A stretch of DNA of 64,000 bases from an uncultured Eubacteriales bacterium (GTDB lineage: Bacteria; Bacillota; Clostridia; Oscillospirales; CAG-272): contig CAKSAC010000006.1 of the NCBI GenBank assembly GCA_934434925.1, forward strand, positions 38,823 through 102,822. Reading direction: 5' to 3'. Shown here one piece after another: positions 25,901 to 35,433 of the stretch. How positions within the stretch are numbered: position 1 is the first letter of the stretch; the number at the start of each line of letters is the position of its first letter. The notes beneath the pieces are model-generated. The model was given only the letters and a program-made list of their open reading frames with translations, ran no database searches and was not told where the DNA came from. A program made the translations under genes and the position numbers.

Positions 25901-28852
25901 ATGAATGTATGGAAACGTCTCGCGGGAATTTTCGGGAAGCAGAAACCGGCCCGTGGAGAAAAAATCCGCACCCTGCCCTACACGCTCAACCTGCCCCCCG
26001 TCTTCAGCGATATGCGCGACATCGGCTCGCTTGAACTCTCTGCTGACAATGTGCGCGCCCGGTTCCTTTCGGCGCGCGCCGAATTGCCGGAAGAAGTCAC
26101 GGTTTTCGCCCCGGTCGAAAAAGGCGATTTCCCCGCGTCCGAAGAGGCTCCCGTTTTCGTGGACGCCGCCGCGCCTGCCGGCGGAGACGGCAGTAAAACC
26201 GCTCCCTTTTCCGACCCGGCCGACGCACTGGCGGCCATGGCGGGGTGCGCGGGAGGCAGGATATCTTTTGCCCCCGGGCTTTACACGCTGACAGAAAGCC
26301 TGCGGATCGGTCAGGAACACAGCGGCCGCGCCGACCGCCCGCTGATCCTGCGCGGAGAAGGCGATGTCGTCTTTACATCCAACCGTTGCTTCGACGGCCC
26401 CTTCCACCCGATCGACCCGGAAAACGACCCGACAGCCGCCCGGATTCCGGCCGCGGCACAGCCCCATGTCGTCTATACCACGCTGGAAGAACAGGGTCTG
26501 AGCGCCGAAGATATGGCCGAGATGAAGAAAAGCGGCACCCCGCCCCGGTTGCGCGTCGGAGAAGAGGAATACTCTCTGGCCCATTTTCCGAACAATACCC
26601 AAAACATCCATGAACGGCTCTATTTTACCGTTGCACTCGATCAGGGTTCCTGCACCACGCGCGACGGCTCCGACCTCTATTGGCCGTGGGTCGAACGCGC
26701 CAACAAAGAGTTCGGCGGTGATATTCATCATGAAGTCGGCTGGCAGATCCGCCTGCCGAACCGCCTCGACAACGCCGATGACCCGCGGGCCGACGCGCTG
26801 ACGGCCGAGGTCATCTCCTGGGTCAACACCGGCGATATCTGGTATTTCGGCTCGACCTTTGAAGGCTGGGAATTTGACTATTACAACCTCGCCGTGGAGG
26901 CCGACGGGATCCGCAACTGGCACTACGGCCCGAAGGGAGAAAAACTGCTCGGCGGCTTTACCCCCGACCCGGAGGGGCCGATTTATACGGTGTATGACGA
27001 AGACGGAAACCCGCATGAAGAAAACGGCTATTTCTTCCTGAAATCCCGCCACCCCAGCAAGTGGGGCTGTAAACATTCGGGCAACTCTCCGGCCGGGCAT
27101 AACACCTTCTATCTTTTCAACGTTATTGAAGCGCTGGACTCCCCCGGCGAATGGTTTTACGACAGGGAGACCGGCCGGATTTATCTCTACCCGACCGAAT
27201 CGTTCGGAAAAAACCGTATCTTCTATTTCGGCAATTCCGAATTTGACCTCTTCACGCTCGAAGAGACCGAAAATGTTATTTTTGAAAACATCGGCATAAA
27301 CGGCTCGGGAGCCAACGGGGTCTTTGCCCGGGATTCTTCTTCTCTTCTCTTCCGGTCCTGCCGGATGCGGAACACCTCTTTGGCGGCTGTGCGCCTGCTC
27401 GACTGCGACCATTCCGCGCTTCTCTTCTGCGATTTTTCTTACGCAAGCAAAGGTCCGATGGTCGTTTTGTCCGGACCGAAAGCGCTGGCCTCCCTGCACC
27501 CCGCCGATAACCTTGTGCAGAACTGCGTCTTTCACGACGCCGCGCCGAACCACCCCTTCTGCCTGTCTTTCGGCGGATGCCGCACCGTCGTCTCGCATAA
27601 CTTCTTCCATAACTGCGTAATCGAAGGAAGCGGCGGCACAACGGAGTGCATGGTGGAATACAACCGCTTTGACGGCGGCAGTGCCGATGTGAGCGACGGC
27701 GGCATGATCTATTGCAGCGGCCCCATGGCGCGCGGCAACCACTATCGCTACAACCTCTGCCACCGCTTCCGCGCCACGCACAACGGGGTCTACAACGACA
27801 CGATGAACAGCGGCAACTACGCCTACGGCAACATCATCTCGACCATCGGCTCCAAGTCCAACTCCAACAAGGGCTGGTATTCTTCCACCGGAACCGGAAA
27901 CGTCTGCTACGGCAATATCTTCGCCCTGCGGAACCCCGTACAGGTCGCCGCCGCCAACGGCCGTGACGGAGACGAAGGCGAGACCCTGCGCAACCGGATC
28001 GGCGACCAGGTCAACCAAAGTCCTCTCTTCTATTACTACTGGGATGATAAGGGATATTCCCAGGTCAACAACCCCCTGCACGAGATTACCGATTATGATG
28101 GCAACAAGACCGGCGCGTCCTTTTACCAGAGCCTGGCCGCCCACTGGTGGCGCGGCATCCGCGAAAAAGAGCTGACTACCTATACAACCCTTTACAACGC
28201 GGAAGCCTATCGCCGCCGTTTCCCCGTGTATATGAACCGGCTGGAAGTTCTGAAAATGCTCTTTGCCGCGCAGGATGCCGGCGATTACGCCGTCCGGTAT
28301 TTCTACGCGCCGATCCGTCCTTCGGGCAAGAGCTTTTCCTATGACGGCCTGCGCCCCGGTACGCTGATTACCATCCCGCCCTATGACTATCTCAACGAAG
28401 CCGGCGAAACCGTCACGGTTCCCCAGCATACAATCGAGGCTAAAGACGGGTCAGCCACCCTGACCTATGAAGAGCTGGCTTCAATCGAGCGCTCCTTCCG
28501 CGCGCCTTCCTGCTGCGTCATTGAACGGAATATTCTCCTCGGCGGCACCCCCGCCTTCTCGGAAAACGGCCGGATTCTTGAAAAGTCGGATGAAAGCAAA
28601 ACCCTGACCGACGATACTCTCCGGTATCATTACCTCGGCTACGCCGACACCGCAAGCAAAAAGAAGAATTATTTCCATTATGCCTATCAGGAAGTGCTTG
28701 ACGCCGACCATTGCCGGTATGCGATTTCCGATATGCGCTATTCGGTCATGGACCACGAAATGGGCAAGGGCTACCGCGACAATTTCACCAAACTCTCTTC
28801 GGAAAAAGCCGGGTTGACTCTCCCCTTTGATTATGATTCTTTCGGCCAATGA
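25901..28852 (+). CDS. Cytoplasmic right-handed beta-helix protein, paralogue of the lipoprotein at 1345-5157
   Basis: 983 residues. It is collinear with the C-terminal three quarters of the lipoprotein: the start of the repeat region (VDAAAPAGGDGSKTAPF), WVNTGDIWYFGSTFEGWEF, WGCKHSGNSPAGHNTFYLFN, YNRFDGGSADVSDGGMIY and SKSNSNKGWYSS all have close counterparts. It has no signal peptide or lipobox; the first 30 residues are basic and short. It starts at an ATG with AAGGAGG 6 bases upstream, so the lack of a signal is not a start-site error. A role in internal polysaccharide or glycoside processing is possible; no catalytic residue is assigned. Confidence 0.85.
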   Translation: MNVWKRLAGIFGKQKPARGEKIRTLPYTLNLPPVFSDMRDIGSLELSADNVRARFLSARAELPEEVTVFAPVEKGDFPASEEAPVFVDAAAPAGGDGSKTAPFSDPADALAAMAGCAGGRISFAPGLYTLTESLRIGQEHSGRADRPLILRGEGDVVFTSNRCFDGPFHPIDPENDPTAARIPAAAQPHVVYTTLEEQGLSAEDMAEMKKSGTPPRLRVGEEEYSLAHFPNNTQNIHERLYFTVALDQGSCTTRDGSDLYWPWVERANKEFGGDIHHEVGWQIRLPNRLDNADDPRADALTAEVISWVNTGDIWYFGSTFEGWEFDYYNLAVEADGIRNWHYGPKGEKLLGGFTPDPEGPIYTVYDEDGNPHEENGYFFLKSRHPSKWGCKHSGNSPAGHNTFYLFNVIEALDSPGEWFYDRETGRIYLYPTESFGKNRIFYFGNSEFDLFTLEETENVIFENIGINGSGANGVFARDSSSLLFRSCRMRNTSLAAVRLLDCDHSALLFCDFSYASKGPMVVLSGPKALASLHPADNLVQNCVFHDAAPNHPFCLSFGGCRTVVSHNFFHNCVIEGSGGTTECMVEYNRFDGGSADVSDGGMIYCSGPMARGNHYRYNLCHRFRATHNGVYNDTMNSGNYAYGNIISTIGSKSNSNKGWYSSTGTGNVCYGNIFALRNPVQVAAANGRDGDEGETLRNRIGDQVNQSPLFYYYWDDKGYSQVNNPLHEITDYDGNKTGASFYQSLAAHWWRGIREKELTTYTTLYNAEAYRRRFPVYMNRLEVLKMLFAAQDAGDYAVRYFYAPIRPSGKSFSYDGLRPGTLITIPPYDYLNEAGETVTVPQHTIEAKDGSATLTYEELASIERSFRAPSCCVIERNILLGGTPAFSENGRILEKSDESKTLTDDTLRYHYLGYADTASKKKNYFHYAYQEVLDADHCRYAISDMRYSVMDHEMGKGYRDNFTKLSSEKAGLTLPFDYDSFGQ

Positions 28853-28870
28853 TTCCTTTCGCACTGTTCC

Positions 28871-28897
28871 GCGCGCCGGGCTCCCCGGCGCGCTTTT
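28871..28897 (+). terminator. Intrinsic terminator of the beta-helix gene
   Basis: GCGCGCCGGG and CCCGGCGCGC form a perfect 10-bp stem with a 3-base loop, followed by TTTTCTCTTTTT. The rest of the 347-base gap 28853-29199 is C/T-rich and carries the next promoter. Confidence 0.85.
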
Positions 28898-29103
28898 CTC
28901 TTTTTCTCCGGGTTCTTCCCCCCGGCGCGCTTTCCGTCGGCGCCCTCCCTTTTTTCGCCCGCACCGGCTCTCCCAAACCCGCGTTTTTTCTTTTTTTGTG
29001 CAAAATGACGAAGCCCCTTGCCGAACCATACAAAAAGCCGTAACATGCAGGCGCTTTTTTCGGTTCATTCTCCGATTTTTATGTTCAATCCCACCATTTT
29101 CGC

Positions 29104-29131
29104 TTGACAAATTTCAAAGGCGTGATATAGT
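29104..29131 (+). promoter_or_regulatory. Promoter of the ABC/DUF1854 operon
   Basis: TTGACA (29104-29109) and TATAGT (29126-29131) with a 16-base spacer, about 60 bases before the first gene of the operon. Confidence 0.75.
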
Positions 29132-29199
29132 GAAGGTGAGGGCGGCTCTGTTTCGCTCTTGCGGGAACTTACCACTTGTTCTGTGTGAGGTGCTGTGCT

Positions 29200-31413
29200 A
29201 TGCTGCCGATCGACACTCTTTCCGCCGCCGCGGAAGATCTTTTCCGCGCAAATCATATCGACCCAGGCTCCCTGTATGCTGTTCTCCGGCTGGATCAAAG
29301 CCCTGCCGGGGAGGCGCTTGAATGCTTCCTGGCCATTGACGGAACCCATGCGCTTCTTTTGCGCGCCGTTCCGAAGACCGGAATTTTTGAGCGTCTTCCG
29401 CTTGCCGCATACAGGGAGCCTTATGTTGACAGCTTTCAGTCCGCCTGTCAGTTTCTCGCCAAAAAGACAGAAGGGGAAGCGCTCGTCACCGTCAGCCTCG
29501 GGTGTTGCACCAACGCCTGCAAGACCCAGCTTTTCGTCTTCCTTTCGGTGCTGGAAATGCTGCGCCGGGGCGAGCTGCTCACCGGAGAAGAGCCGCTTTT
29601 TGACCCCCTCCGCGAACAACACGAGCCGGAACGGAAAGGTTCTTCGGTCATGCGGCGGATGTTTGCGTATTTCCGGCCGCACCGGTGGCTTACCTTCCTG
29701 ATTTTCTTCTGCCTCTTGTTTGAAGTCGGCGCAGACCTTCTCCGCCCCTATCTTTCGGGGAAAATCCTTTTCGACCGCATTATCTCGCCAAGCGGCGACC
29801 TGCACGCCATAGAGCCGCTTTTCCTCTGCCTGTTTTCGGTTATCACCCTGGCGGTCCTGCGCTGGGTCAGCATCATCGTCCGCAACATCTTTGCCTCGCG
29901 GGTTTCCCTGCACGTGCGTGAAAAAATGCGGAACCAGCTCTTTGAAACGACCGAGCGGATGTCGCTCTCCTTTTACAGCCGCAACTCCACCGGGCAAATC
30001 CTCTATCGCATCGGCGCGGATGTCGATTCGGTGGCGGTCTTCTTCGGCGAGAACTCCGTCTCGCTGATTATTTACACCGTCGAATTCGTGACGGTGGCAA
30101 TCATACTCTTTCTGCTCAACTGGAAACTCAGTCTTTTCATCCTGGTGCCGATCCCGCTGCTTGTGCTGATCTACCGTCGCGCCTTCCCGCAGATGAAACG
30201 CCTCAACATCCGCGCCCACCGCGAAAATATCGCGATCAGTTCCCGCATTACCGATTCGCTGAACGGAATCCGCGTCGTCAAGGCCTTTTCCAAAGAGAAG
30301 GAAGAAAGCGACGCGCTCCGCGCCCGCCTCTCGCGGCTCTACCGGGTCAACCTGCAGGAAAACCTCTTTTCCGCCCTGCTCGGCCCCTCGGTGGCCATGC
30401 TGATCTACCTTGCCAGCCAGGCGATCTGGGGTCTTGGCGGGGCCGCGGTTATGGTCGGCGGGATGAGCTACGGCGATTTCTGCACCTACCTCGGATTTGT
30501 CGGGATGGTCTTTGCCCCGCTCCAGTTTTTCAGCAACTATACCACCCTTGTCGGCCGGACAGCCGAAAGTTCCAAGCGGATTGTCGATATGCTTGACGGC
30601 ATACCCGACGTGCGGGAAGCACCGGATGCCCTTATGCAGGATACTCTCCGTGGAGATATCGACTTTTTGCGGGTCAATTTTCATTACATCCCCAACCGGC
30701 CGATTATCAAAAACCTCTCTTTCTCGATAAAATCCGGGGAACATATCGGCGTTGTCGGCCATACGGGAAGCGGAAAAAGCACCATGGCCAGTCTCCTCAC
30801 CCGGATGTATGATGTGACGGGCGGGCAGATTCTTCTTGACGGGGTCGATATCCGCCGTCTCCCTCTTTCCACCATCAGAAAAAACATCGCGCTCGTCTCG
30901 CAGGAAGTGCATATCTTCTCCGGTTCCATCGCCGACAATATCCGTTTCGGCCGGCCGGACGCCTCGATGACAGAAGTCATGAACGCCGCCCGCGCGGCTG
31001 AGGCGCACGCGTTTATCCTGGCCTTGCCGGAGGGGTACGATACGATGATCGGTTCCGGCGGACGATCGCTTTCGGGCGGGGAACGCCAGCGTATCTCGAT
31101 TGCGCGCGCCCTGCTGCTGAACCCTCGCATCCTGATTCTGGACGAAGCCACAGCGGCCATGGATAACGAAACCGAACGCCGGATTTCGGATGCCATTGCC
31201 CGTCTGATCGAGGGAAAAACCTCCTTCTCGATTGCGCACCGCCTCTCTTCTCTCCGGGATTGTGACCGGATCATGGCGATTGAAGGCGGCACGTTGCGCG
31301 AGATGGGAACGCGGGAGGAGCTTCTTTGGCAGAAGGGCATCTTCTATAAGCTCTATACGTTGCAAAACGAACAAATGCACAAAGTGATGAACGGTGAGGA
31401 GGAAGACCTATGA
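29200..31413 (+). CDS. ABC exporter, fused membrane and ATPase domains (first half of an ABC/DUF1854/ABC unit)
   Basis: 737 residues. An N-terminal cytoplasmic domain of about 150 residues is unusual for exporters and is shared in position with the partner ABC gene. Six transmembrane helices and the ATPase follow: Walker A GHTGSGKST, signature LSGGERQ, Walker B ILILDEAT and the SIAHR switch. I took the ATG at 29200 (GAGG 9 bases upstream) over an upstream TTG. With the gene at 31947 it probably forms a heterodimer. This ABC-DUF1854-ABC order is known from clusters annotated as cyanophycin-associated, but no cyanophycin synthetase is in the window, so the substrate is open. Confidence 0.92.
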   Translation: MLPIDTLSAAAEDLFRANHIDPGSLYAVLRLDQSPAGEALECFLAIDGTHALLLRAVPKTGIFERLPLAAYREPYVDSFQSACQFLAKKTEGEALVTVSLGCCTNACKTQLFVFLSVLEMLRRGELLTGEEPLFDPLREQHEPERKGSSVMRRMFAYFRPHRWLTFLIFFCLLFEVGADLLRPYLSGKILFDRIISPSGDLHAIEPLFLCLFSVITLAVLRWVSIIVRNIFASRVSLHVREKMRNQLFETTERMSLSFYSRNSTGQILYRIGADVDSVAVFFGENSVSLIIYTVEFVTVAIILFLLNWKLSLFILVPIPLLVLIYRRAFPQMKRLNIRAHRENIAISSRITDSLNGIRVVKAFSKEKEESDALRARLSRLYRVNLQENLFSALLGPSVAMLIYLASQAIWGLGGAAVMVGGMSYGDFCTYLGFVGMVFAPLQFFSNYTTLVGRTAESSKRIVDMLDGIPDVREAPDALMQDTLRGDIDFLRVNFHYIPNRPIIKNLSFSIKSGEHIGVVGHTGSGKSTMASLLTRMYDVTGGQILLDGVDIRRLPLSTIRKNIALVSQEVHIFSGSIADNIRFGRPDASMTEVMNAARAAEAHAFILALPEGYDTMIGSGGRSLSGGERQRISIARALLLNPRILILDEATAAMDNETERRISDAIARLIEGKTSFSIAHRLSSLRDCDRIMAIEGGTLREMGTREELLWQKGIFYKLYTLQNEQMHKVMNGEEEDL

Positions 31414-31937
31414 GTACATGGCAAACCGAGTCCGCCGACTGGTTCCGTCTGACCAGGGAAAACGCGCGGTTTCTCCGCTCTGCCGGCGGCTTACTGGCGC
31501 TTGAATACCAAAATGAGGCCGGGGAAACGGTGAAAGAAGACCGGGTCATTGTTCTGCGCTCCTTCCCTCTTTCTTCTCCCGACCGATTTCTTTCCGTGCG
31601 CCGTCCCGAAACCGGCCAGCCGGAGATCGGTATGATAAACGAGATCGGCGACCTGGACGAAGAGAGCGAGGCGCTGGTATCGGAAGAGCTGGCGCGGCGT
31701 TATTTCATTCCGACAATCCGGCATATCGTCAGCCTGCACAGAAAAGGCGTCATTTATATCAAAGCCGACACCGACATCGGCCGGCGGCTCCTGCGCCTGC
31801 GTGATACGGCTTCCAGCTTCCGCACACTGGAAGACGGGCGCGTGATCCTCAACGATCTGGACGGAAGTTGTTACGAAATTCCCGACCCGCAGGCGCTCGA
31901 CCGTGCCAGTTATCGGAAAATCGAGATTTTCCTGTGA
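31410..31937 (+). CDS. DUF1854 family protein
   Basis: 175 residues, soluble. The pattern fits DUF1854: RPETGQPEIGMINEIGDLDEES, the ARRYFIPTIRHIVSLHRKGVIYIKADTD core and a C-terminal DGSCYEIPD. The family is found almost always between two ABC exporter genes, as here, so it is likely an accessory factor of the transporter. It overlaps the upstream ABC gene by 4 bases (ATGA) and precedes the next by 9, giving tight translational coupling. Biochemical function is unknown. Confidence 0.85.
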   Translation: MSTWQTESADWFRLTRENARFLRSAGGLLALEYQNEAGETVKEDRVIVLRSFPLSSPDRFLSVRRPETGQPEIGMINEIGDLDEESEALVSEELARRYFIPTIRHIVSLHRKGVIYIKADTDIGRRLLRLRDTASSFRTLEDGRVILNDLDGSCYEIPDPQALDRASYRKIEIFL

Positions 31938-31946
31938 GGTGAGCTT

Positions 31947-34175
31947 ATGAAACTCCTGTATGAATTGCCGGAAGACCTGAAAAAGCTCTTGCGCCGAACG
32001 ACGGGGGAAGCCACGCCGATTTTCTGTATTCCTTATGATATAGAAGACGGCAGGAGCGTCGTCGGCTATTTTCTGGCCACCCGAACCGAGGTTTTCCGCC
32101 TGTGTGACGGAAAGGTGCGTCTTCGATTACCGGTCAGGGAACTTTCGGAATTTTCCATCGAACAACGCGTAGGCTCCTGCGCCCTGCTTGCCAAGAGGGC
32201 GGGGAGCGATACCGAACTCTGCATTTTCACCCCGACGGTCAACCGCCCGCGTTTTGCCCTGCTTTTGGAACCGCTCACCGCTCTTTCGGCCAAAGAAGAG
32301 ATTGAAACGCCCGAAAATGACGAGCCGGAGCAGGTCTGCCCGAAATGCGGCATGCCCTATCTCCCCTATTCGACCTCCTGCCGTTTCTGCTCCCGCGGGA
32401 AGGGCGGGCTGACCTTTTTGGTGGAAGCGACCCGCGGCCTGCGGCTGATGCTCCTTTTCCCCCTTCTTGTCATGGCCTGTTCGCTGGCAATCCGCTTTAT
32501 CGTTCCCGCCATTCAGAAGACCGCTATCAACCGCTTTATCTATCCCGCGGAAGGGGTCGTGCGCGGAACGGGCGACCAGTTCTTTGTGCTGGTCCTCTCC
32601 CTGATTGCCTTCGACCTTGTCAGCCGTTTGCTGAACATTATCCAGACCCGCCTTTCGGGCATCGCGGGGAACCGCTTCTCGATCCGGATCCGCCGCATGA
32701 TGTTTGAGCGGGTGGAAGCGCTTTCTCTCTCCCAGATCCAACGCCGTTCCATCGGCTATCTTTCCGACCGCGTCAGCGCGGACGTTTCCGTCATCCAGCG
32801 CTTTCTGATCGACCGGATGCCCTCCCTGCTTTCTTCTCTTCTCGGTCTTGTCGTCGGCGCGGTGCTGATTTTGACGCTCGACCCGACCATGAGCCTGCTT
32901 GTCGTTCTTCCCATCCCGTTTGCGCTGGCTTTCGCGGCCTTCACGCGCACACTTACCAAACGTGCCAACTGCCGCGTGAACTATTCTACCCAGCGTTACA
33001 GCCGTTTCAATTACGATATTATCAGCGGGGCGCGGACTGTCAAGGCCTTCGGACAAGAGGATGAGGCCGTCCGGAACCATCATCTTCTGCTCCATACCCA
33101 CACCGAAACGCAGATTCTGACTTCCCGGCTCCGCATTCTTCTCGGCCTTATCACCTCCCTGCTCTTTGAATGCGGCAGTTACCTGCTTCTGTTTTTCGGG
33201 AATCTCTGGATCTTTGAAGGAACCGTTGATGTCGGTACCATCAGCCAGTTCTCGGCCTATGCCGCCATTTTCTGTGAACCGCTGAAACAATTCACCGAAT
33301 TACCGTCCGAATTCTCGGAATTTATGACCACCCTCCGCCAAATGCGCGAAATCCTGGATGAAAAACCCGAGATTCAGGACTCCCCCCGCGCCGTCACCCC
33401 GCCGATTTTCGGCCATATCCGGGTCGAGAACGTCTGTTTCGGATATAACGCCTACGAGCCGGTCCTGCATCATGTGAGTTTGGAGATTCGCCCCGGGGAA
33501 ATGGTCGGGATTGTCGGGCATTCGGGGTGTGGAAAGACCACGCTCGTCAACCTCATCATGCGTCTTTTCGAGGTCGGGAGCGGGCGTATCACACTGGACG
33601 GAACCGACATCCGCGACCTGCCGCAATCCTATCTGCGCGGCGCAATCGGGATTGTTCCGCAGGAAACGCAACTGTTCGACGGAACCGTCCGCCGGAATAT
33701 CCTGTACAGCCGTCCGGACGCTTCGGATGAAGATGTTATCCGCGCCGCGCGGGCGGCCAACGCGCATGATTTCATCCTTTCTCTCTCGGAAGGCTATAAC
33801 ACCCGGGTCGGCGACCGCGGCTATTCTCTCTCGGGCGGGGAACGCCAGCGTATCGCCATTGCCCGCGCTTTGATCCACAACCCGAAAATCCTCATCCTGG
33901 ACGAAGCGACCGCCGCCCTTGATACGGAGACCGAACGCTCTATTCAAGAGGCCATCGACCATCTGACCGTCGGCCGGACAACAATCGCCATCGCGCACCG
34001 CCTCTCCACTCTCCGGAACGCCGACCGCATCATTGTTTTCGACCACGGCCGCATTATTGAATCGGGAACCCACCACGAACTGATCGAAGCGCGGGGGAAA
34101 TATTATTCTCTCGTCACCGCGCAGGCCGAAGCCGCCCTCGGGAACGATGTCCTCCTGGAAAAGGCCGGTATCTGA
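31947..34175 (+). CDS. ABC exporter with N-terminal zinc ribbon (second half of the ABC/DUF1854/ABC unit)
   Basis: 742 residues. The N-terminal cytoplasmic domain (about 1-160) ends in a CPKC-N12-CRFC zinc ribbon (around residues 131-150). Then come six transmembrane helices and the ATPase, with Walker A GHSGCGKTT, signature LSGGERQ and Walker B ILILDEAT. Both ATPase sites of the putative heterodimer look intact. A GAGGTGAGC run precedes the ATG. The stop is followed within two bases by a 45-bp tandem repeat. The zinc ribbon suggests a bound partner or metal sensing, but that is inference. Confidence 0.92.
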   Translation: MKLLYELPEDLKKLLRRTTGEATPIFCIPYDIEDGRSVVGYFLATRTEVFRLCDGKVRLRLPVRELSEFSIEQRVGSCALLAKRAGSDTELCIFTPTVNRPRFALLLEPLTALSAKEEIETPENDEPEQVCPKCGMPYLPYSTSCRFCSRGKGGLTFLVEATRGLRLMLLFPLLVMACSLAIRFIVPAIQKTAINRFIYPAEGVVRGTGDQFFVLVLSLIAFDLVSRLLNIIQTRLSGIAGNRFSIRIRRMMFERVEALSLSQIQRRSIGYLSDRVSADVSVIQRFLIDRMPSLLSSLLGLVVGAVLILTLDPTMSLLVVLPIPFALAFAAFTRTLTKRANCRVNYSTQRYSRFNYDIISGARTVKAFGQEDEAVRNHHLLLHTHTETQILTSRLRILLGLITSLLFECGSYLLLFFGNLWIFEGTVDVGTISQFSAYAAIFCEPLKQFTELPSEFSEFMTTLRQMREILDEKPEIQDSPRAVTPPIFGHIRVENVCFGYNAYEPVLHHVSLEIRPGEMVGIVGHSGCGKTTLVNLIMRLFEVGSGRITLDGTDIRDLPQSYLRGAIGIVPQETQLFDGTVRRNILYSRPDASDEDVIRAARAANAHDFILSLSEGYNTRVGDRGYSLSGGERQRIAIARALIHNPKILILDEATAALDTETERSIQEAIDHLTVGRTTIAIAHRLSTLRNADRIIVFDHGRIIESGTHHELIEARGKYYSLVTAQAEAALGNDVLLEKAGI

Positions 34176-34176
34176 C

Positions 34177-34272
34177 CCCGCTTTTCTCCCCGTTTCTCCA
34201 CGGCCACCGCTTTCTCTCCCGCCCGCTTTTCTCCCCGTTTCTCCACGGCCGCCGCTTTCTCTCCCGCCCGCT
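34177..34272 (+). repeat. 45-bp tandem repeat directly after the ABC gene stop
   Basis: Units start at 34177 and 34222 with one base difference; a third begins at 34267 and breaks off. It is C/T-rich on the plus strand. Confidence 0.92.
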
Positions 34273-34281
34273 CCTTCTCGC

Positions 34282-34371
34282 CGTCCGGCCGGGGGGAACA
34301 AGTTAAAAGCTCCCCGCGCACCCTCTCCCCCGAGGGAGAACCTTCCCGAAAGGTTCTTCCTTTTCTTTTTT
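34282..34371 (+). repeat. Dispersed blocks Y (34282-34308) and X (34313-34371), with a terminator-like hairpin
   Basis: Block Y (cgtccggccggggg to gttaaaa) and block X (ccccgcgcaccctct onward) both recur at 37188-37330 in the opposite order. In X, AGAACCTT and AAGGTTCT (34337-34344, 34350-34357) form a stem followed by a T-rich run, so here it can terminate the ABC operon. The gap 34176-34682 holds nothing else but the minus-strand terminator below. Confidence 0.75.
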
Positions 34372-34475
34372 CCTGCCCGGCCACCATTTTCTCTCCTGCC
34401 CGCTTTTCCTCTTTCCCCGCACGTCAGCCACCCCTTTTCCGCGCCGGCCGCAATGATTTATTTGATACGACAAAA

Positions 34476-34502
34476 GAAGCCGCACCTTTTTCGTGCGGCT
34501 TC
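34476..34502 (-). terminator. Intrinsic terminator downstream of the cyclophilin gene
   Basis: On the minus strand GAAGCCGCAC and GTGCGGCTTC form a 10-bp stem with a 7-base loop, followed directly by TTTT. It lies about 180 bases past the cyclophilin stop. Confidence 0.75.
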
Positions 34503-34682
34503 CCGGCGTTTTTATGTTCGGTTGTTTATATCCGGGGATTATTCTTATTTCGGGGGCTTTTCCTCACGGAAAGTTGCCAAGGCCCTCGTTTGCTTTTTGT
34601 CGGCAGTCCGTTGCCTGCCCCGGGAAGAGAGCGGCCCTGTTTTCCGTGCGGAGCGGCGGCCGCCCGTTCGGTGCTTGGAGAA

Positions 34683-35433
34683 TTACGGTGTGTCTTCTTT
34701 CGGCAGAATCCGGATGGAAGTAATAATCGGTTGTTTTTCTTTTCTTACCGTTCCGTTTCGATCTGTAACCGGGGTCTTTTTCGCTATGTCGTCCACAATG
34801 GACATTCCCGCCGTCACCCAGCCGAACGCCGCATATTTTCCGTCAAGCCACGGGGATGTTTCCTGCATGATAAAAAATTGGCTCCCGCCGGTATCATACC
34901 CATTCGCCCTCGCCATGGACAGGACGCCCCGCAGATGGCGCAGGTCGTTTTCAATTCCATTCGCGGAGAATTTCGCCAGAGATGGTGTATCCGGGGCCAC
35001 CCGTTCCGTCTCCTTTCGGATCTCCGCCCTGAATCATAAACCCTTCCATCACCCGGTGAAAGGTCAACCCGTCATAAAAACCCTGCTCAGCCAGCGAAAT
35101 GAAATTGGCCACCGTCAATGGCGCAACCGTCTCGTCCAGCACCACCTGTATCACTCCGTAATTCTTCACGGTGATTTCGGCTTTTCGGAGCGAATGGCCC
35201 GTGTGCTTGTATTCGGTCGCCGCCAGCGACGCGCCCTTGCCCACTTGCACTTCGCCCTTTTTGCCGAGCGTCAGGCAGAGCGTCACCACCACTCCCGCGA
35301 CGAGAAGGAGCGCAAGCGCTGCAAAAATCCCTCTTTTTTGTAAAGTTTTGTTTGCGGTTTCTCTGTTTTTCCCCTTGCGTTGTCCGTGAAGGCTTGCTTT
35401 GCCCGCCCCCGTCGTTCTTCTGTTTTTATTCAT
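34683..35433 (-). pseudogene. Membrane-anchored cyclophilin-type peptidyl-prolyl isomerase, frameshifted
   Basis: The N-terminal part (from ATG 35433) has a basic tail, one transmembrane helix and the start of a cyclophilin domain (VIQVVLDETVAPLTVANF, FHRVMEGFMIQGGD). It stops early at TGA (34951-34953). The remaining half (GVLSMARANGYDTGGSQFFI, WLDGKYAAFGWV) is in another frame. Removing one A from the AAA at 34971-34973 restores one continuous cyclophilin. The gene is therefore broken, misassembled or frameshift-decoded. AGAGGAAAAG precedes the ATG. The start overlaps the end of the ComM/YifB gene by 8 bases, so the two are coupled. Confidence 0.85.

Noticed and set aside
28853..29100. Small genes in the gap after the second beta-helix gene
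   Set aside because: Short frames on both strands are Arg/Pro-rich with no ribosome site; the sequence is terminator plus C/T-rich DNA.
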